Shown: positions 41,399 to 50,273, numbered from the stretch's first letter. The stretch: DNA of 64,000 bases from Aldehydirespirator sp965205155 (GCA_965205155.1 OZ242033.1:1674001-1738000); one strand, 5' to 3'. Notes: a model not told the origin generated them from the sequence alone. Made by a program: numbers and translations.

Positions 41399-43048
41399 AT
41401 GACCTCGCCGGCCAAGCTCGTCCGGGGTCCGGCCGCGGCCGCGCCCGCCCTGGCGGTGGGCGCGTTCATGGTGCTGTTCTTTGCCTGGCCCATCGCCGGT
41501 GTGATCGCCAGGGGTCTGGACGGGACCAGCCCCGCGAGCCTGCTGGGGGAGGTTCTCGGCTCGGAATCGCATCGCTCGGTGATCTGGTTCACCGTCTGGC
41601 AGGCAGCCGCGTCGACCGCATTGACGGTGGCCGTGGCCCTGCCCGCGGCGGGAGCCATGGCCCGGCTGCGCTTCCGGGGTCAGCGGTTGGTGCGAGCCCT
41701 GGCGACGGTTCCCTTCGTGCTGCCCACCGTAGTGGTGGCGGCTGCGTTCGAAGGCCTGTTCGACCGGTTCGGCCTCGCGGGCGGCGGCGGGTTGAGCCTG
41801 CGCCACACGGTCTGGGCGATCCTGCTGGCCCATGTGTTCTTCAACTACGCAGTGGTGCTGCGGACCGTCGGGGCCCACTGGGCGAACCTCGACGCCCGGG
41901 TCGAGGACCAGGCCCGGGTACTGGGAGCGTCGCGGGTTCAGGTCTTCCGCCAGGTTGTGCTGCCCCGTCTGGCGCCGTCGGTGGCCGCGGCCTCGGCCAT
42001 CGTCTTCCTGTTCTCGTTCACGTCCTTCGGGGTGGTCCTGATTCTGGGAGGCCCGGCCCGGGCCACCATCGAGACCGAGATCTACCGCTACGCCGTCGTC
42101 CGGCTCGACCTGGAGACGGCCGCGGCCCTGGCGGTGGTGCAACTGGCCGCGGTAGTGGCCCTCGTGATGGTGTCCAACGTGCTCGAGAGGCGCCGGGCCG
42201 CCATCGAGCCCGCCGCCGCACCGGCGGCCGCCCCCCGTCGCCGTGGTCCCGGGCTGGTCGTCAACCTGGCGATCATGGGGCTGGTCCTGGGCTTGCCGGT
42301 GGCCGTGCTGGTGGAGCGCTCGCTGGCTGCGGGCCGCGGCGGCGGCTACACGCTCCGCTACTACACGGCCATGGCGGACCGGGTCAGCCTGCTGCCGGAC
42401 ACCGCTCTGGCCGCGCTGGGCAACTCGTTGATGTTCGCCGCGCCCGCGGCGACCCTGGCCGTGCTGGTGGGCGGGGCGGCCACCGTGGTGGTGCTGCGCT
42501 CGGGCTCCCGGGGCGGCCGCGGCGTCGGGCGCCTGCTCGACGCCGGGTTGACGCTGCCGCTGGGCACCTCCGCGGTGACCATCGGACTGGGATTCCTGCT
42601 GGTGCTGGACCGCCCGCCCGTCGACATCCGGACCTCGGTGATCGTGGTTCCCATCGCACACGCCGTGGTGGGGATTCCCTTCGTGGTTCGCACGCTGGTG
42701 CCCATGCTGCGCACCGTGAATCCCCGGGCTCGAGAGGCGGCGGCCGTGCTCGGCGCGTCGCCTCGCCGGGTGCGGCGCGAGGTGGACCTGCGGGTCGCGG
42801 CCCGCGGCGTGGCGGTGGGTGCCGGGTTCGCCTTCGCGGTGTCGCTGGGAGAGTTCGGGGCCACGTCGTTCATTCCCCGCCGCCCCGAGACGCTCACCGC
42901 CCCGCTGGCCCTGTTCAGGCTGCTGGGCACCCCGGGGGATGCCCTGCGAGGCCAGGCCATGGCGCTGGCGGTCTCGCTCATGGTGCTCACCGCTGTGGCA
43001 GTCTTCGTCATGGACCTTTGGGGCGACACGCGCAGGGGGGCCTTCTGA
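41399..43048 (+). CDS. thiP: Thiamine ABC transporter, two-domain permease
   Basis: A 549-residue membrane protein made of two fused binding-protein-dependent permease domains (about 15-265 and 285-540). Each half carries an EAA loop, EDQARVLGASRVQVFRQVVL and AREAAAVLGASPRRVRREV, that contacts the ATPase. Around 12 hydrophobic helices are visible. The fused layout matches ThiP of proteobacteria and iron-type permeases; the riboswitch and ThiB neighbour decide for thiamine. The ATPase gene follows after a 96-bp gap that contains an odd inverted repeat. Confidence 0.9.
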   Translation: MTSPAKLVRGPAAAAPALAVGAFMVLFFAWPIAGVIARGLDGTSPASLLGEVLGSESHRSVIWFTVWQAAASTALTVAVALPAAGAMARLRFRGQRLVRALATVPFVLPTVVVAAAFEGLFDRFGLAGGGGLSLRHTVWAILLAHVFFNYAVVLRTVGAHWANLDARVEDQARVLGASRVQVFRQVVLPRLAPSVAAASAIVFLFSFTSFGVVLILGGPARATIETEIYRYAVVRLDLETAAALAVVQLAAVVALVMVSNVLERRRAAIEPAAAPAAAPRRRGPGLVVNLAIMGLVLGLPVAVLVERSLAAGRGGGYTLRYYTAMADRVSLLPDTALAALGNSLMFAAPAATLAVLVGGAATVVVLRSGSRGGRGVGRLLDAGLTLPLGTSAVTIGLGFLLVLDRPPVDIRTSVIVVPIAHAVVGIPFVVRTLVPMLRTVNPRAREAAAVLGASPRRVRREVDLRVAARGVAVGAGFAFAVSLGEFGATSFIPRRPETLTAPLALFRLLGTPGDALRGQAMALAVSLMVLTAVAVFVMDLWGDTRRGAF

Positions 43049-43144
43049 TGATTGTTTCGCCGAACTCGGCGGCCAACGGAATTGGTAGCCCTCAGCGCCG
43101 TTTCGGGACTCCTCGGCTGCCGATGCGACTGAGGGCCTTCTGAG
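43049..43144 (+). other. 96-bp spacer with inverted repeat and duplicated GGCCTTCTGA
   Basis: The thiP stop region (GGGGGCCTTCTGATG) recurs just before thiQ (AGGGCCTTCTGAGATG), so GGCCTTCTGA flanks the spacer on both sides. Inside, GCCCTCAG (43088-43095) and CTGAGGGC (43129-43136) form a perfect inverted repeat. ThiP and thiQ genes normally abut, so the spacer looks like a small insertion with a target duplication, or a regulatory hairpin. Confidence 0.5.
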
Positions 43145-44149
43145 ATGCTGACGGTGAGGGGCGCCACGGTCTCGTTCAGCCGGGTCATAGCCCTCGACGG
43201 AGTGGACCTGGAGGTGGCGACGGGCGAGGTTGTCGCCATCCTGGGCCCGAGCGGGTGCGGCAAGAGCACGCTGCTGCGGGCTGTGGCCGGGCTGCAGCCC
43301 CTCGACTCGGGTGCGGTTCATTGGGACGGCGAGGACTTGGCCGGGCTGCCCGTGCATCGTCGCGACTTCGGGCTGATGTTCCAGGAGCACGCACTGTTCT
43401 CGCATCGGGACGTGGCCGCCAACGTGTCCTTCGGTCTGCGGATGCAGAAGATGGACGCCGCCGGCCGGAGCCGTCGGGTACGCGAGGTGCTCGGTCTGGT
43501 GGGGCTGGCCGGCTACCAGGAGCGGACGATCGCCACACTGTCGGGCGGCGAGGCCCAACGGGTGGCGCTGGCCCGCTCGCTGGCGCCCGAGCCCCGCCTG
43601 CTGATGCTGGACGAGCCCCTCGGCTCGCTGGACCGGCCCCGCCGCGAGGAACTGACCGAGGAGCTCAGGGTCCTCCTGCGACGTATCGGTGTCACCGTCC
43701 TGCACGTCACCCACGACCACGACGAGGCCTTCGCGGTCGCCGACCGGGTGGCGGTCATGCAGTCCGGCCGGATCGCCAGGATCGGCACCCCCGCCGACAT
43801 CTGGCACGATCCCCGCCACGCCGCCGTGGCCCGCTTCCTCGGTCACGCCAATGTGGTCACCATGGGGGAGGACGGAGCCGTGCCGTGGGGTCGTCTGAGC
43901 GTTCCTGCCGGCCCCGTAGTGGTGCGCTCCGACGCCTTCAGGCGTGTGGACGAGGCACCTTCGGACGGCGTAGACCTTGTCACCGGAACCGTGAGCGACG
44001 CCCGCTTCCGGGGCGACCGCTTCGAGCTGAGGTTGCGCACCGACCCCGGGGACTTCGATCTCCTGGTGCGGGACCCTCGCCCGGCCACGGCCGCCGAGAG
44101 GCTCAGCTACATCATCGATCCTGCCCGGATCGCAGTCCTAGACGCCTGA
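43145..44149 (+). CDS. thiQ: Thiamine ABC transporter, ATP-binding protein
   Basis: A 334-residue ATPase: Walker A LGPSGCGKSTLLRA, Q-loop FGLMFQEHALF, signature TLSGGEAQRVALARS, Walker B LLMLDEPLGSLD and switch His in VTHDHDEA. Residues about 240-334 form a TOBE-like regulatory tail (VVVRSDAF, LVTGTVSDARFRGDRFEL), longer than in E. coli ThiQ and more like the iron/molybdate/polyamine importers. With thiB and thiP it completes the importer under the TPP riboswitch. It converges with the MFS gene 11 bp away. Confidence 0.9.
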   Translation: MLTVRGATVSFSRVIALDGVDLEVATGEVVAILGPSGCGKSTLLRAVAGLQPLDSGAVHWDGEDLAGLPVHRRDFGLMFQEHALFSHRDVAANVSFGLRMQKMDAAGRSRRVREVLGLVGLAGYQERTIATLSGGEAQRVALARSLAPEPRLLMLDEPLGSLDRPRREELTEELRVLLRRIGVTVLHVTHDHDEAFAVADRVAVMQSGRIARIGTPADIWHDPRHAAVARFLGHANVVTMGEDGAVPWGRLSVPAGPVVVRSDAFRRVDEAPSDGVDLVTGTVSDARFRGDRFELRLRTDPGDFDLLVRDPRPATAAERLSYIIDPARIAVLDA

Positions 44150-44160
44150 TCCGCCCAGCC

Positions 44161-45372
44161 TCAACCTGCGTGTGCTCTCGGTCGAGCCAGGCGGGCCGTG
44201 AGCCAGGCACCGGCGGCCGCGGCCACCAGCAGCAGGGCGGCTATGCCCGAGTAGTGGCTCAGCGACTGGAAGCCGAGGAGCTCGACCAGGGCGCCGGACG
44301 ACATCCCGCCCACCGCGCCGCCGGTGATCATGACGAAGTCGGCGCCGCCCTGAACCTCCACCCTCTGATGGACCGGGAACGCGTTCGTGAGCAGCGTGCT
44401 GCCCGCGATCAGCCCGCAGCTCCAGCCGATGCCGATGAGCGTGAGACCGCTGAACAGGCCGGCGCTGTGCTCGGGGTCGGTGTGCCCGGCCAGCTCCGCG
44501 CCCACAAAGAGGATCAGCCCGCCGAGGGTGACCATCGTGTGCGTCCCCAGCCGGTCGACGAGCCACCCCACTATGGGCGAGAAGGCGTACATCCCGACGA
44601 TGTGGAGAGAGATCACCTGGCCGATCACCGCGAGGTCCTGGTCCCCGCTGGTCATGTGCAGCGGCGTGGCCGTCATGACACCCACCATCACCAACTGCCC
44701 CACCAGCATGGCCAGCAGGGCGAGCCGGGCCGCAGGCACCGTCGCGATCCGGCGGATCACGGTGACTGGCGACGCGGGGCGGGGCGCCTCCGACCCGATC
44801 GTGCCGAGCACCTCGAGCGGGTCCGGGCGCAGCCAGGTGTGGGTGATGGTGAGCCCGGTCAGGAACATCGCGGAACTCAGCACGTAGGGACCGGCCAGCT
44901 CGGGAAGGCCGACGAACCCGGCGAAGTCGGCGACCGGCCCCAGCGCGATCGTCGGCCCGGTGGCTGCGCCGAAGGTGGAGGCCCACACCAGCAGTCCGAT
45001 GGCGCGGGCCAGGCGATCCTCGGGAGCATTGTCGGCCACCGCATACCGGGCGGCCAGGTTGGTGGCCTGGCCTGCACCGACCCCGATCATTCCCAGCACC
45101 ACCAGCGGGTACAGGCTGAAGACGGCCGACAACACCGCAGTCATCGCCCCCGCGGCGCCGACCCACCATCCGGCGATCAATCCCCTCCGCCGGCCCAGGC
45201 GGGCCATGCGGCGAGACAACGGAACGGCGGCGGCCATGCTGCCGATCGACATCGATCCCGCCGCCAGTGTGGCCAGCGTGGCACTGCCGGTTATCTCCTC
45301 GGCGAGCACCGCCGAGGCCGCGAACGCCGACCCCATGGCCATGGTCGTGGGGATCACCGAGCTCATCGTCAC
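44161..45372 (-). CDS. MFS transporter
   Basis: A 403-residue major-facilitator protein with about 12 hydrophobic helices. The A-like motif between helices 2 and 3 is seen as PLSRRMARLGRRRGL, and the equivalent in the second half as GWLVDRLGTHTM. Other segments, GQATNLAARYAVADNAPEDR and HQRVEVQGGADFVMITGGAVG, resemble actinobacterial multidrug or unknown-substrate members. GTG 45372 is taken; ATG 45366 is next. It is divergent from a dehydrogenase stub. Substrate unknown. Confidence 0.85.
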   Translation of the reverse strand: MTMSSVIPTTMAMGSAFAASAVLAEEITGSATLATLAAGSMSIGSMAAAVPLSRRMARLGRRRGLIAGWWVGAAGAMTAVLSAVFSLYPLVVLGMIGVGAGQATNLAARYAVADNAPEDRLARAIGLLVWASTFGAATGPTIALGPVADFAGFVGLPELAGPYVLSSAMFLTGLTITHTWLRPDPLEVLGTIGSEAPRPASPVTVIRRIATVPAARLALLAMLVGQLVMVGVMTATPLHMTSGDQDLAVIGQVISLHIVGMYAFSPIVGWLVDRLGTHTMVTLGGLILFVGAELAGHTDPEHSAGLFSGLTLIGIGWSCGLIAGSTLLTNAFPVHQRVEVQGGADFVMITGGAVGGMSSGALVELLGFQSLSHYSGIAALLLVAAAAGAWLTARLARPRAHAG

Positions 45373-45470
45373 CGCGATCGTGCGGCGCTGGACCGCGGCC
45401 CGGTCGTAGGTCTGTGCCGGAATCGACCGACGCTATCGCCCGGTACACCTTCGGATAGCGTCGGGAGTGC

Positions 45471-45566
45471 ATGGAAGTCGGATTCATCGGGCTGGGAAAC
45501 ATCGGCGGTCCCTGCGCCAAGCACCTCCTCGACACCCCGGTCCCGCCGGCAGTGGAAGCGCCATGA
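45471..45566 (+). pseudogene. 3-hydroxyisobutyrate dehydrogenase-type N-terminal stub
   Basis: A 31-residue frame beginning at ATG 45471 (GGGAG upstream) reads EVGFIGLGNIGGPCAKHLLD, the nucleotide-binding start of a 3-hydroxyisobutyrate/6-phosphogluconate-type dehydrogenase. It then runs into PVPPAVEAP and stops. Nearly all of a ~290-residue enzyme is missing. The stop overlaps the ATG of the P450 remnant (ATGA), keeping the coupled arrangement. I read it as the left end of a deleted gene; the last ten residues cannot be placed. Confidence 0.65.
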
Positions 45567-46030
45567 CTGTCGGGCTCCAGATTCCCGACCTGAGCAGCTA
45601 CGAGACGTTCGTCGACGGGTTTCCCCACGATGCTTTCGTGCAGTTGCGCGAGCACGCGCCGGTGTGGTGGCACGAGCCGACCGTGCGAACGCCCGACGGT
45701 GAGGGCTTCTGGTGCGTGCAGATCCGGGCCGGGGAGAAGGTGGTCGTCTGGGAGATGTCGGCCAACCGGGACGGCGCCGTGTTCGATGAGCCCTTCGAGT
45801 TCCGCATCGACCGCTCCCAGAACAGCCACGTCGGTTTCGGTCATGGCCCCCATTTCTGTTTGGGGGCCAACCTGGCCCGGCTGGAGATCGATGTGATGCT
45901 CGATGCCGTCCTGGACCGCTGGCACGACATCGAGGCCACCGGCGAGCCCACCTACACCCGCACCGACCGGCTGTCCGGACTGCGGACCCTGCCCATCGCC
46001 TTCACCGACACCGGACGGGTTTGTGCCTAG
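45563..46030 (+). pseudogene. Cytochrome P450 remnant with the middle deleted in frame
   Basis: Residues 1-52 match a bacterial P450 N terminus (PDLSSYETFVDGFPHDAFVQ, LREHAPVWWHE, GEGFW). From residue 53 the text is a P450 C-terminal third: RAGEKVVVWEMSANRDGAVF and the heme-ligand loop FGHGPHFCLGANLARLE with its Cys. The I-helix oxygen-binding segment and the ExxR motif are absent, about 230-250 residues in all; the junction is near 45719. A functional P450 is not possible, although the frame is open with start, ribosome site (GGAAG) and stop. It overlaps the next gene by 8 bp. An assembly artefact must be excluded. Confidence 0.8.
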
Positions 46031-46850
46031 AGCTCCCAACGGCGAGATCGAGATCGCCTACGAGACCTTCGGCACCGTGAGCGATCCCCCGCTGATCCTG
46101 CTCCACGGGCTCGGCTCCAGCATGCTGGTATGGCATGAGGAGATGTGCGCCGGATTCGTCGATCGGGGCTTCTTCGTGCTGCGGATGGACCACCGCGACT
46201 CGGGGCTGTCGACCGTGCTGCCCGACGGCACCCGCTACACCCTCGACGACATGGCCGGCGACATGGTCGCGGTGCTCGACGCCGCCGGCTGCGACCGGGC
46301 CGTCGTGTGCGGCTACTCGCTCGGCGGGATGGTGGCGCAGGCCGCGGCCGCGGCCTTCGGGGACCGGGTGGCCGGACTGGTCTCCGTCTCGTCGCACACC
46401 GGCGAGCCAGGGGTCGGCGACCCCACCCCCGAGGCCCTGGCCGCGCTCACTGCTCCGCCCGCCGCGACCATCGAAGCCCAGATCGAGTCCGATCTGGCCG
46501 GTTACCGGATCTGGTCCAATCCCGATTGGCGCAACGAGCAGGCCGAGCGGGAGTACCTGGAGCGCAGCTACCGGCGGGCGTGGCATCCCGGCGCGTCCGA
46601 GCGACAGTTCAAGGCCGCGGCCCGGAGCGGCAGTCGAGCCGACGCGTTGCGAGGTCTCGATGTGCCCACGCTGGTGATCCACGGCGGTGGTGACACGCTG
46701 ATCGCCCCCGACGCCGGTCGCCGCACGGCCGAACTGGTTCCGGGCGCCGCGTACCTGGAGATCGACGCGATGGGCCACGAGCTGCCACCCCAGGTGTGGG
46801 CCCCGATCATCAGCGCGGTCACCGCACTGTCGGGTCGCGTCGCCTGGTAG
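46023..46850 (+). CDS. Alpha/beta hydrolase
   Basis: A 275-residue alpha/beta-hydrolase-fold protein from GTG 46023, which overlaps the end of the P450 remnant. The oxyanion segment is LILLHGLGSSMLVW, the nucleophile elbow GYSLGGMVAQ, the acid in VIHGGGDTLIAPD and the base in DAMGHELPPQ, so the triad is complete. RMDHRDSGLS is typical of esterase/haloperoxidase-like members. It could be an esterase, lactonase or C-C hydrolase; its place after the remnants suggests it once belonged to a catabolic operon. Confidence 0.85.
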   Translation: MPRAPNGEIEIAYETFGTVSDPPLILLHGLGSSMLVWHEEMCAGFVDRGFFVLRMDHRDSGLSTVLPDGTRYTLDDMAGDMVAVLDAAGCDRAVVCGYSLGGMVAQAAAAAFGDRVAGLVSVSSHTGEPGVGDPTPEALAALTAPPAATIEAQIESDLAGYRIWSNPDWRNEQAEREYLERSYRRAWHPGASERQFKAAARSGSRADALRGLDVPTLVIHGGGDTLIAPDAGRRTAELVPGAAYLEIDAMGHELPPQVWAPIISAVTALSGRVAW

Positions 46851-46943
46851 CAGTCGGGCAGGCAGCCACTCTCAGCGGCTGGCTGATCTGGCAGACGGCG
46901 ACTGGCCCAGTCGTACACTGCATCCGGAACGGAAGGGGACGAC

Positions 46944-48086
46944 ATGGGACCGCTGACAGGAATCCGCGTGGTCGAGATCGCCGGCATCGGGCCCGGCCCG
47001 TTCTGCGCCATGATGCTGGCCGACATGGGCGCCGACGTCGTTCGGGTCGACCGGGCCTCCGCGGTGCGGGGCGGCGACCCTGATCACCCGCCGCGCGACC
47101 TCCTCAACCGGGGCAGGCGTTCGGTCGGCGTCGACCTCAAGTCTCCCGAGGGGCTCGAGACGGTGCTGTCGCTGGTGGAGGGAGCCGATGCGCTGCTGGA
47201 GGGGTTCCGACCCGGCGTGGCCGAGCGGCTCGGGATCGGGCCGGAGGACTGCCTGACCCGCAACCCGCGTCTGGTCTACGGCCGGATGACCGGCTGGGGC
47301 CAGGAAGGCCCCTACTCGTCCGCCGCGGGCCACGATCTCAACTACATAGCGCTGGCCGGCGCCCTGCACCACATCGGCAGGCAGGGCGATGCCCCGGTTC
47401 CGCCCCTCAACCTCGTCGGCGACTTCGGCGGCGGCGGCATGTACCTCGCGTTCGGGATGGCATGCGCCCTGTTGGAGTCCCGCCACTCGGGCCGGGGCCA
47501 GGTGGTGGACGCCGCCATGGTCGACGGGGCCGCCTCGCTGATGATGGCCTTCTTCGGGATGGTCGGCTCCGGCTTCTGGAGCGACGAGCGGGGCACCAAC
47601 ATGCTCGACACCGGTGCCCACTTCTACAACGTGTACGAGACCGCCGATAGCAAGTACATCTCGCTGGGACCGATCGAGCCCCAGTTCTACGCCGAGCTGC
47701 GGGAGCGGCTCGGACTGCACGGTCCGGAGTGGGATCCCCAGATGGATCGGTCCGTCTGGCCCGAACTCAAGGAGAAGCTCGCCGCGGTAGTGGCCCAGCG
47801 CACCAGGGACGAGTGGTGCGAGCTGCTCGAGGGCACCGACACCTGCTTCGCACCGGTGCTGTCGCTGACCGAGGCGCCCGAACACGCCCACAACCTCCAG
47901 CGGGGCACCTTCACCGAGGTGGCCGGACTGGTCCAGCCCAGCCCGGCCCCGCGCTTCAGCCGGACCCCGGGGGCGATCCGTCGCCCACCGCCCCATGCCG
48001 GCCAGCACACCGACGAGATCCTGGCCGAGCTGGGCCTCGACGCCGAGGCCGTCGCCTCCCTGCGGGCGTCGGGAGCCATCGCTTGA
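46944..48086 (+). CDS. Alpha-methylacyl-CoA racemase (AMACR/Mcr)
   Basis: A 380-residue class III CoA-transferase-fold racemase that interconverts 2R- and 2S-methyl-acyl-CoA so branched lipids or sterol side chains can enter beta-oxidation. The start GPLTGIRVVEIAGIGPGPFC, GADVVRVDRAS, MTGWGQEGPYSSAAGHDLNY (catalytic His) and PPLNLVGDFGGGGMYLAFG (catalytic Asp) track mycobacterial Mcr closely. A GGAAGGGG ribosome site precedes the ATG. Its stop overlaps the start of the small membrane gene (TTGA). Confidence 0.92.
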   Translation: MGPLTGIRVVEIAGIGPGPFCAMMLADMGADVVRVDRASAVRGGDPDHPPRDLLNRGRRSVGVDLKSPEGLETVLSLVEGADALLEGFRPGVAERLGIGPEDCLTRNPRLVYGRMTGWGQEGPYSSAAGHDLNYIALAGALHHIGRQGDAPVPPLNLVGDFGGGGMYLAFGMACALLESRHSGRGQVVDAAMVDGAASLMMAFFGMVGSGFWSDERGTNMLDTGAHFYNVYETADSKYISLGPIEPQFYAELRERLGLHGPEWDPQMDRSVWPELKEKLAAVVAQRTRDEWCELLEGTDTCFAPVLSLTEAPEHAHNLQRGTFTEVAGLVQPSPAPRFSRTPGAIRRPPPHAGQHTDEILAELGLDAEAVASLRASGAIA

Positions 48087-48475
48087 CGGCCGCCGGATCT
48101 ACGGCATCGGTTGTGGCTGGTGTCCACGACTGGTTCTCGTGGGTTGTGATCTTCACCAACGGGCTGGTCGGGCTCTGGGCACTGGCCGCGCACCGCCGTG
48201 AGAGCCTGCGGTCGCTCGCACTGTGGGCGACCACGGCAGCCGCACAGACGACCGTCTTCGTTCAGGCCGGGCTCGGGACCTGGCTCATGGTCAGGGAGGG
48301 ACGCGACGCTCCTGAACTGCATGCGCTGTACGGGTTCTCGGCGCTGGTCGCGGTGGGTGTCGCGTACAGCTACCGGCAGCATCTGCGCAACCACCTCTAC
48401 GTTCTCTACGGCTGCACCGGACTGTTCCTCATGGGGCTGGGAATCCGGGCCGTGATCCTGGACTCGGTGGTCTGA
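48083..48475 (+). CDS. Small four-helix membrane protein, unknown function
   Basis: A 130-residue protein from TTG 48083, about 7 bases after GGGAG and overlapping the AMACR stop; GTG 48113 is an alternative. Four hydrophobic segments are visible: WFSWVVIFTNGLVGLWALAA, LALWATTAAAQTTVFVQAGL, ALYGFSALVAVGVAYS and LYVLYGCTGLFLMGLGIRAV. It contains His and Tyr residues near helix ends but no recognised motif. I do not recognise the family; similar small proteins occur in actinobacteria. Confidence 0.65.
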   Translation: MTAAGSTASVVAGVHDWFSWVVIFTNGLVGLWALAAHRRESLRSLALWATTAAAQTTVFVQAGLGTWLMVREGRDAPELHALYGFSALVAVGVAYSYRQHLRNHLYVLYGCTGLFLMGLGIRAVILDSVV

Positions 48476-48566
48476 GAGCAGCCGAGCCGGGCCCGTCTGG
48501 GCCATGCGCGACTCGTCACCGGCGTCGGGTTACTGTCCGCCGAGGCGACAAGGGAGTCGTTCGACT

Positions 48567-50258
48567 ATGACTATGACGATGGAGCGGACGGCCCCGAGCA
48601 CAGCCGCCGGTGTGGAGGCCGAACTCCTCTCATCTCTCGGCCTGGAGACCGTGGACGTTCACTACGGCTTGTCCCAGGACGAGTTGTTCGCTGCCGCGAT
48701 CGCCGGAGACTTCGGCCGGGTGCGTCCCGGGGGCCCCGACACCGAGCACAAGGCCCACGCCACGTCGCTAGGCAGTGACGGCCCGCTGGTGTACTACACC
48801 GATCCCTCCTGCACCGGGCGTCCAGTGCATGACACGTTCTGCGTGGACCGCGCCTCCGTCAGCGACTCCGTGTGGTGGAAGGACGGCTTCGCGCCCTTCG
48901 AGGCCGACATGTTCGATCCGCTGGTGGAGCGGGTGGTGGCCCACCTCAACGAGCGCCGGGCCCGGCTGTACGTGACCGACGTGTACTGCGGCGCCGATCC
49001 CGACTTCGCCGAGCCGTGCCGTTTCGTCGGCGAGTACGCCTCCCACGCCTACTTCTGCAACATCATGCTGCCCGCCCACCTGGAGGGTGCACCCGACCAC
49101 CGGGAGCACGGATGGACGCTGCTCAACGTGCCGTCGTTCCGTTGCAGCCCCAACCGGGACGGCACCCGGTCGCAGCGAGCGGTGATCATCGACATGGAGC
49201 GGCGCCTGGCCCTGGTGCTGGGCCGGGCCGACTACTGCGGGGTCAACAAGAAGACGATGTTCACGATCATGAACTTCGTGCAGCCCGGCTACGGCCAACT
49301 CTCGATGCACTGCTCGGCGAACGTGGGCGCCGACGGCGACAGCGCCATCCTGTTCGGCCTGTCCGGCACGGGCAAGACCACCCTGTCGGCCGACCCCGAC
49401 CGCGATCTGATCGGTGACGACGAGCACATCTGGACCGATGCCGGGATCGCCAACTACGAGGCCGGGTGCTATGCCAAGCTGATCGACCTCGACAAGCAGG
49501 CCGAACCGGTCATCGCGGCCGCCCTTTCGATGAAGGGCACCCTGGTCGAGAACGTCCCCGCCCTGAACGGTCGCAGCCTGGCGCACACCCACCCCCAGGA
49601 TCTGAACCTACGGGACCGCTCCATCACCGAGAACACTCGCTTCGCCTATCCGCTGGAGTGCAACCCCAACGTGGCGCCCGGCCATCGCGGCCCTCACCCG
49701 ACCACCATAGTGCTGCTGACCGCGGACGCTTTCGGCGTGCTCCCGCCGGTCGCGATCCTGGACCCCGACGAGGTGATGTACCACTTCGTGATGGGCTTCA
49801 CGGCCAAACTGGCCGGCACCGAGGTGGACGTGACCGAACCGGTCGCCACGTTCTCGCCCTGTTTCGGGGCGCCGTTCATGGCTCGCAAGCCCGATGTGTA
49901 CGCCCGGCTTCTCAAGCAGCGCATGCACGATCACAAGGCCCGGTGCGTACTGTTGAACACGGGCTGGTCGGGCGGCGCCTACGGTGCAGGCCGGCGTATG
50001 TCGCTGGCGGTGACCCGCCGGCTGCTCGACGCCGCGCTGGCGGGCGAATTCGACAACGTTGCGACCCGAACCCACCCGATCCTGGGCCTGACGATGCCGG
50101 TGACGTGCGGAGGGATCGACGACAGGATTCTCGACCCGGGCGCCACCTGGGAAGTTCCTGACGCCTATGAGGCCGCCGCTCACCGGCTCCGGGACATGTT
50201 CCGGGACAGGTACGAGGAACAGCGCTACGCCGGGATGGGAATCGCAGCCGCGATGTAG
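48567..50258 (+). CDS. pckA: Phosphoenolpyruvate carboxykinase (ATP)
   Basis: This gluconeogenic enzyme converts oxaloacetate and ATP to PEP, CO2 and ADP. The 563-residue protein has the ATP-type signature: RADYCGVNKKTMFTIMNF, the kinase-1a P-loop GLSGTGKTTLSADPDR, the metal motif LIGDDEHIWTD, and the late NTGWSGGAYGAGRRMSL and THPILGLTMPV. Most actinobacteria rely on the GTP type, so the ATP form is notable. AGGGAG lies about 10 bases before ATG 48567. The N terminus carries ~20 unconserved residues. Confidence 0.93.
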   Translation: MTMTMERTAPSTAAGVEAELLSSLGLETVDVHYGLSQDELFAAAIAGDFGRVRPGGPDTEHKAHATSLGSDGPLVYYTDPSCTGRPVHDTFCVDRASVSDSVWWKDGFAPFEADMFDPLVERVVAHLNERRARLYVTDVYCGADPDFAEPCRFVGEYASHAYFCNIMLPAHLEGAPDHREHGWTLLNVPSFRCSPNRDGTRSQRAVIIDMERRLALVLGRADYCGVNKKTMFTIMNFVQPGYGQLSMHCSANVGADGDSAILFGLSGTGKTTLSADPDRDLIGDDEHIWTDAGIANYEAGCYAKLIDLDKQAEPVIAAALSMKGTLVENVPALNGRSLAHTHPQDLNLRDRSITENTRFAYPLECNPNVAPGHRGPHPTTIVLLTADAFGVLPPVAILDPDEVMYHFVMGFTAKLAGTEVDVTEPVATFSPCFGAPFMARKPDVYARLLKQRMHDHKARCVLLNTGWSGGAYGAGRRMSLAVTRRLLDAALAGEFDNVATRTHPILGLTMPVTCGGIDDRILDPGATWEVPDAYEAAAHRLRDMFRDRYEEQRYAGMGIAAAM

Positions 50259-50273
50259 CGGGAGACTGCGGGC

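Noticed and set aside
41303..43846. An 847-codon open frame antisense to thiP/thiQ
   Set aside because: It spans three real genes on the other strand and its product is Gly/His/Arg-rich without motifs.
43255..45702. An 815-codon forward frame over thiQ and the MFS gene
   Set aside because: It crosses a sense gene in another frame and an antisense gene; composition is typical of a shadow frame.
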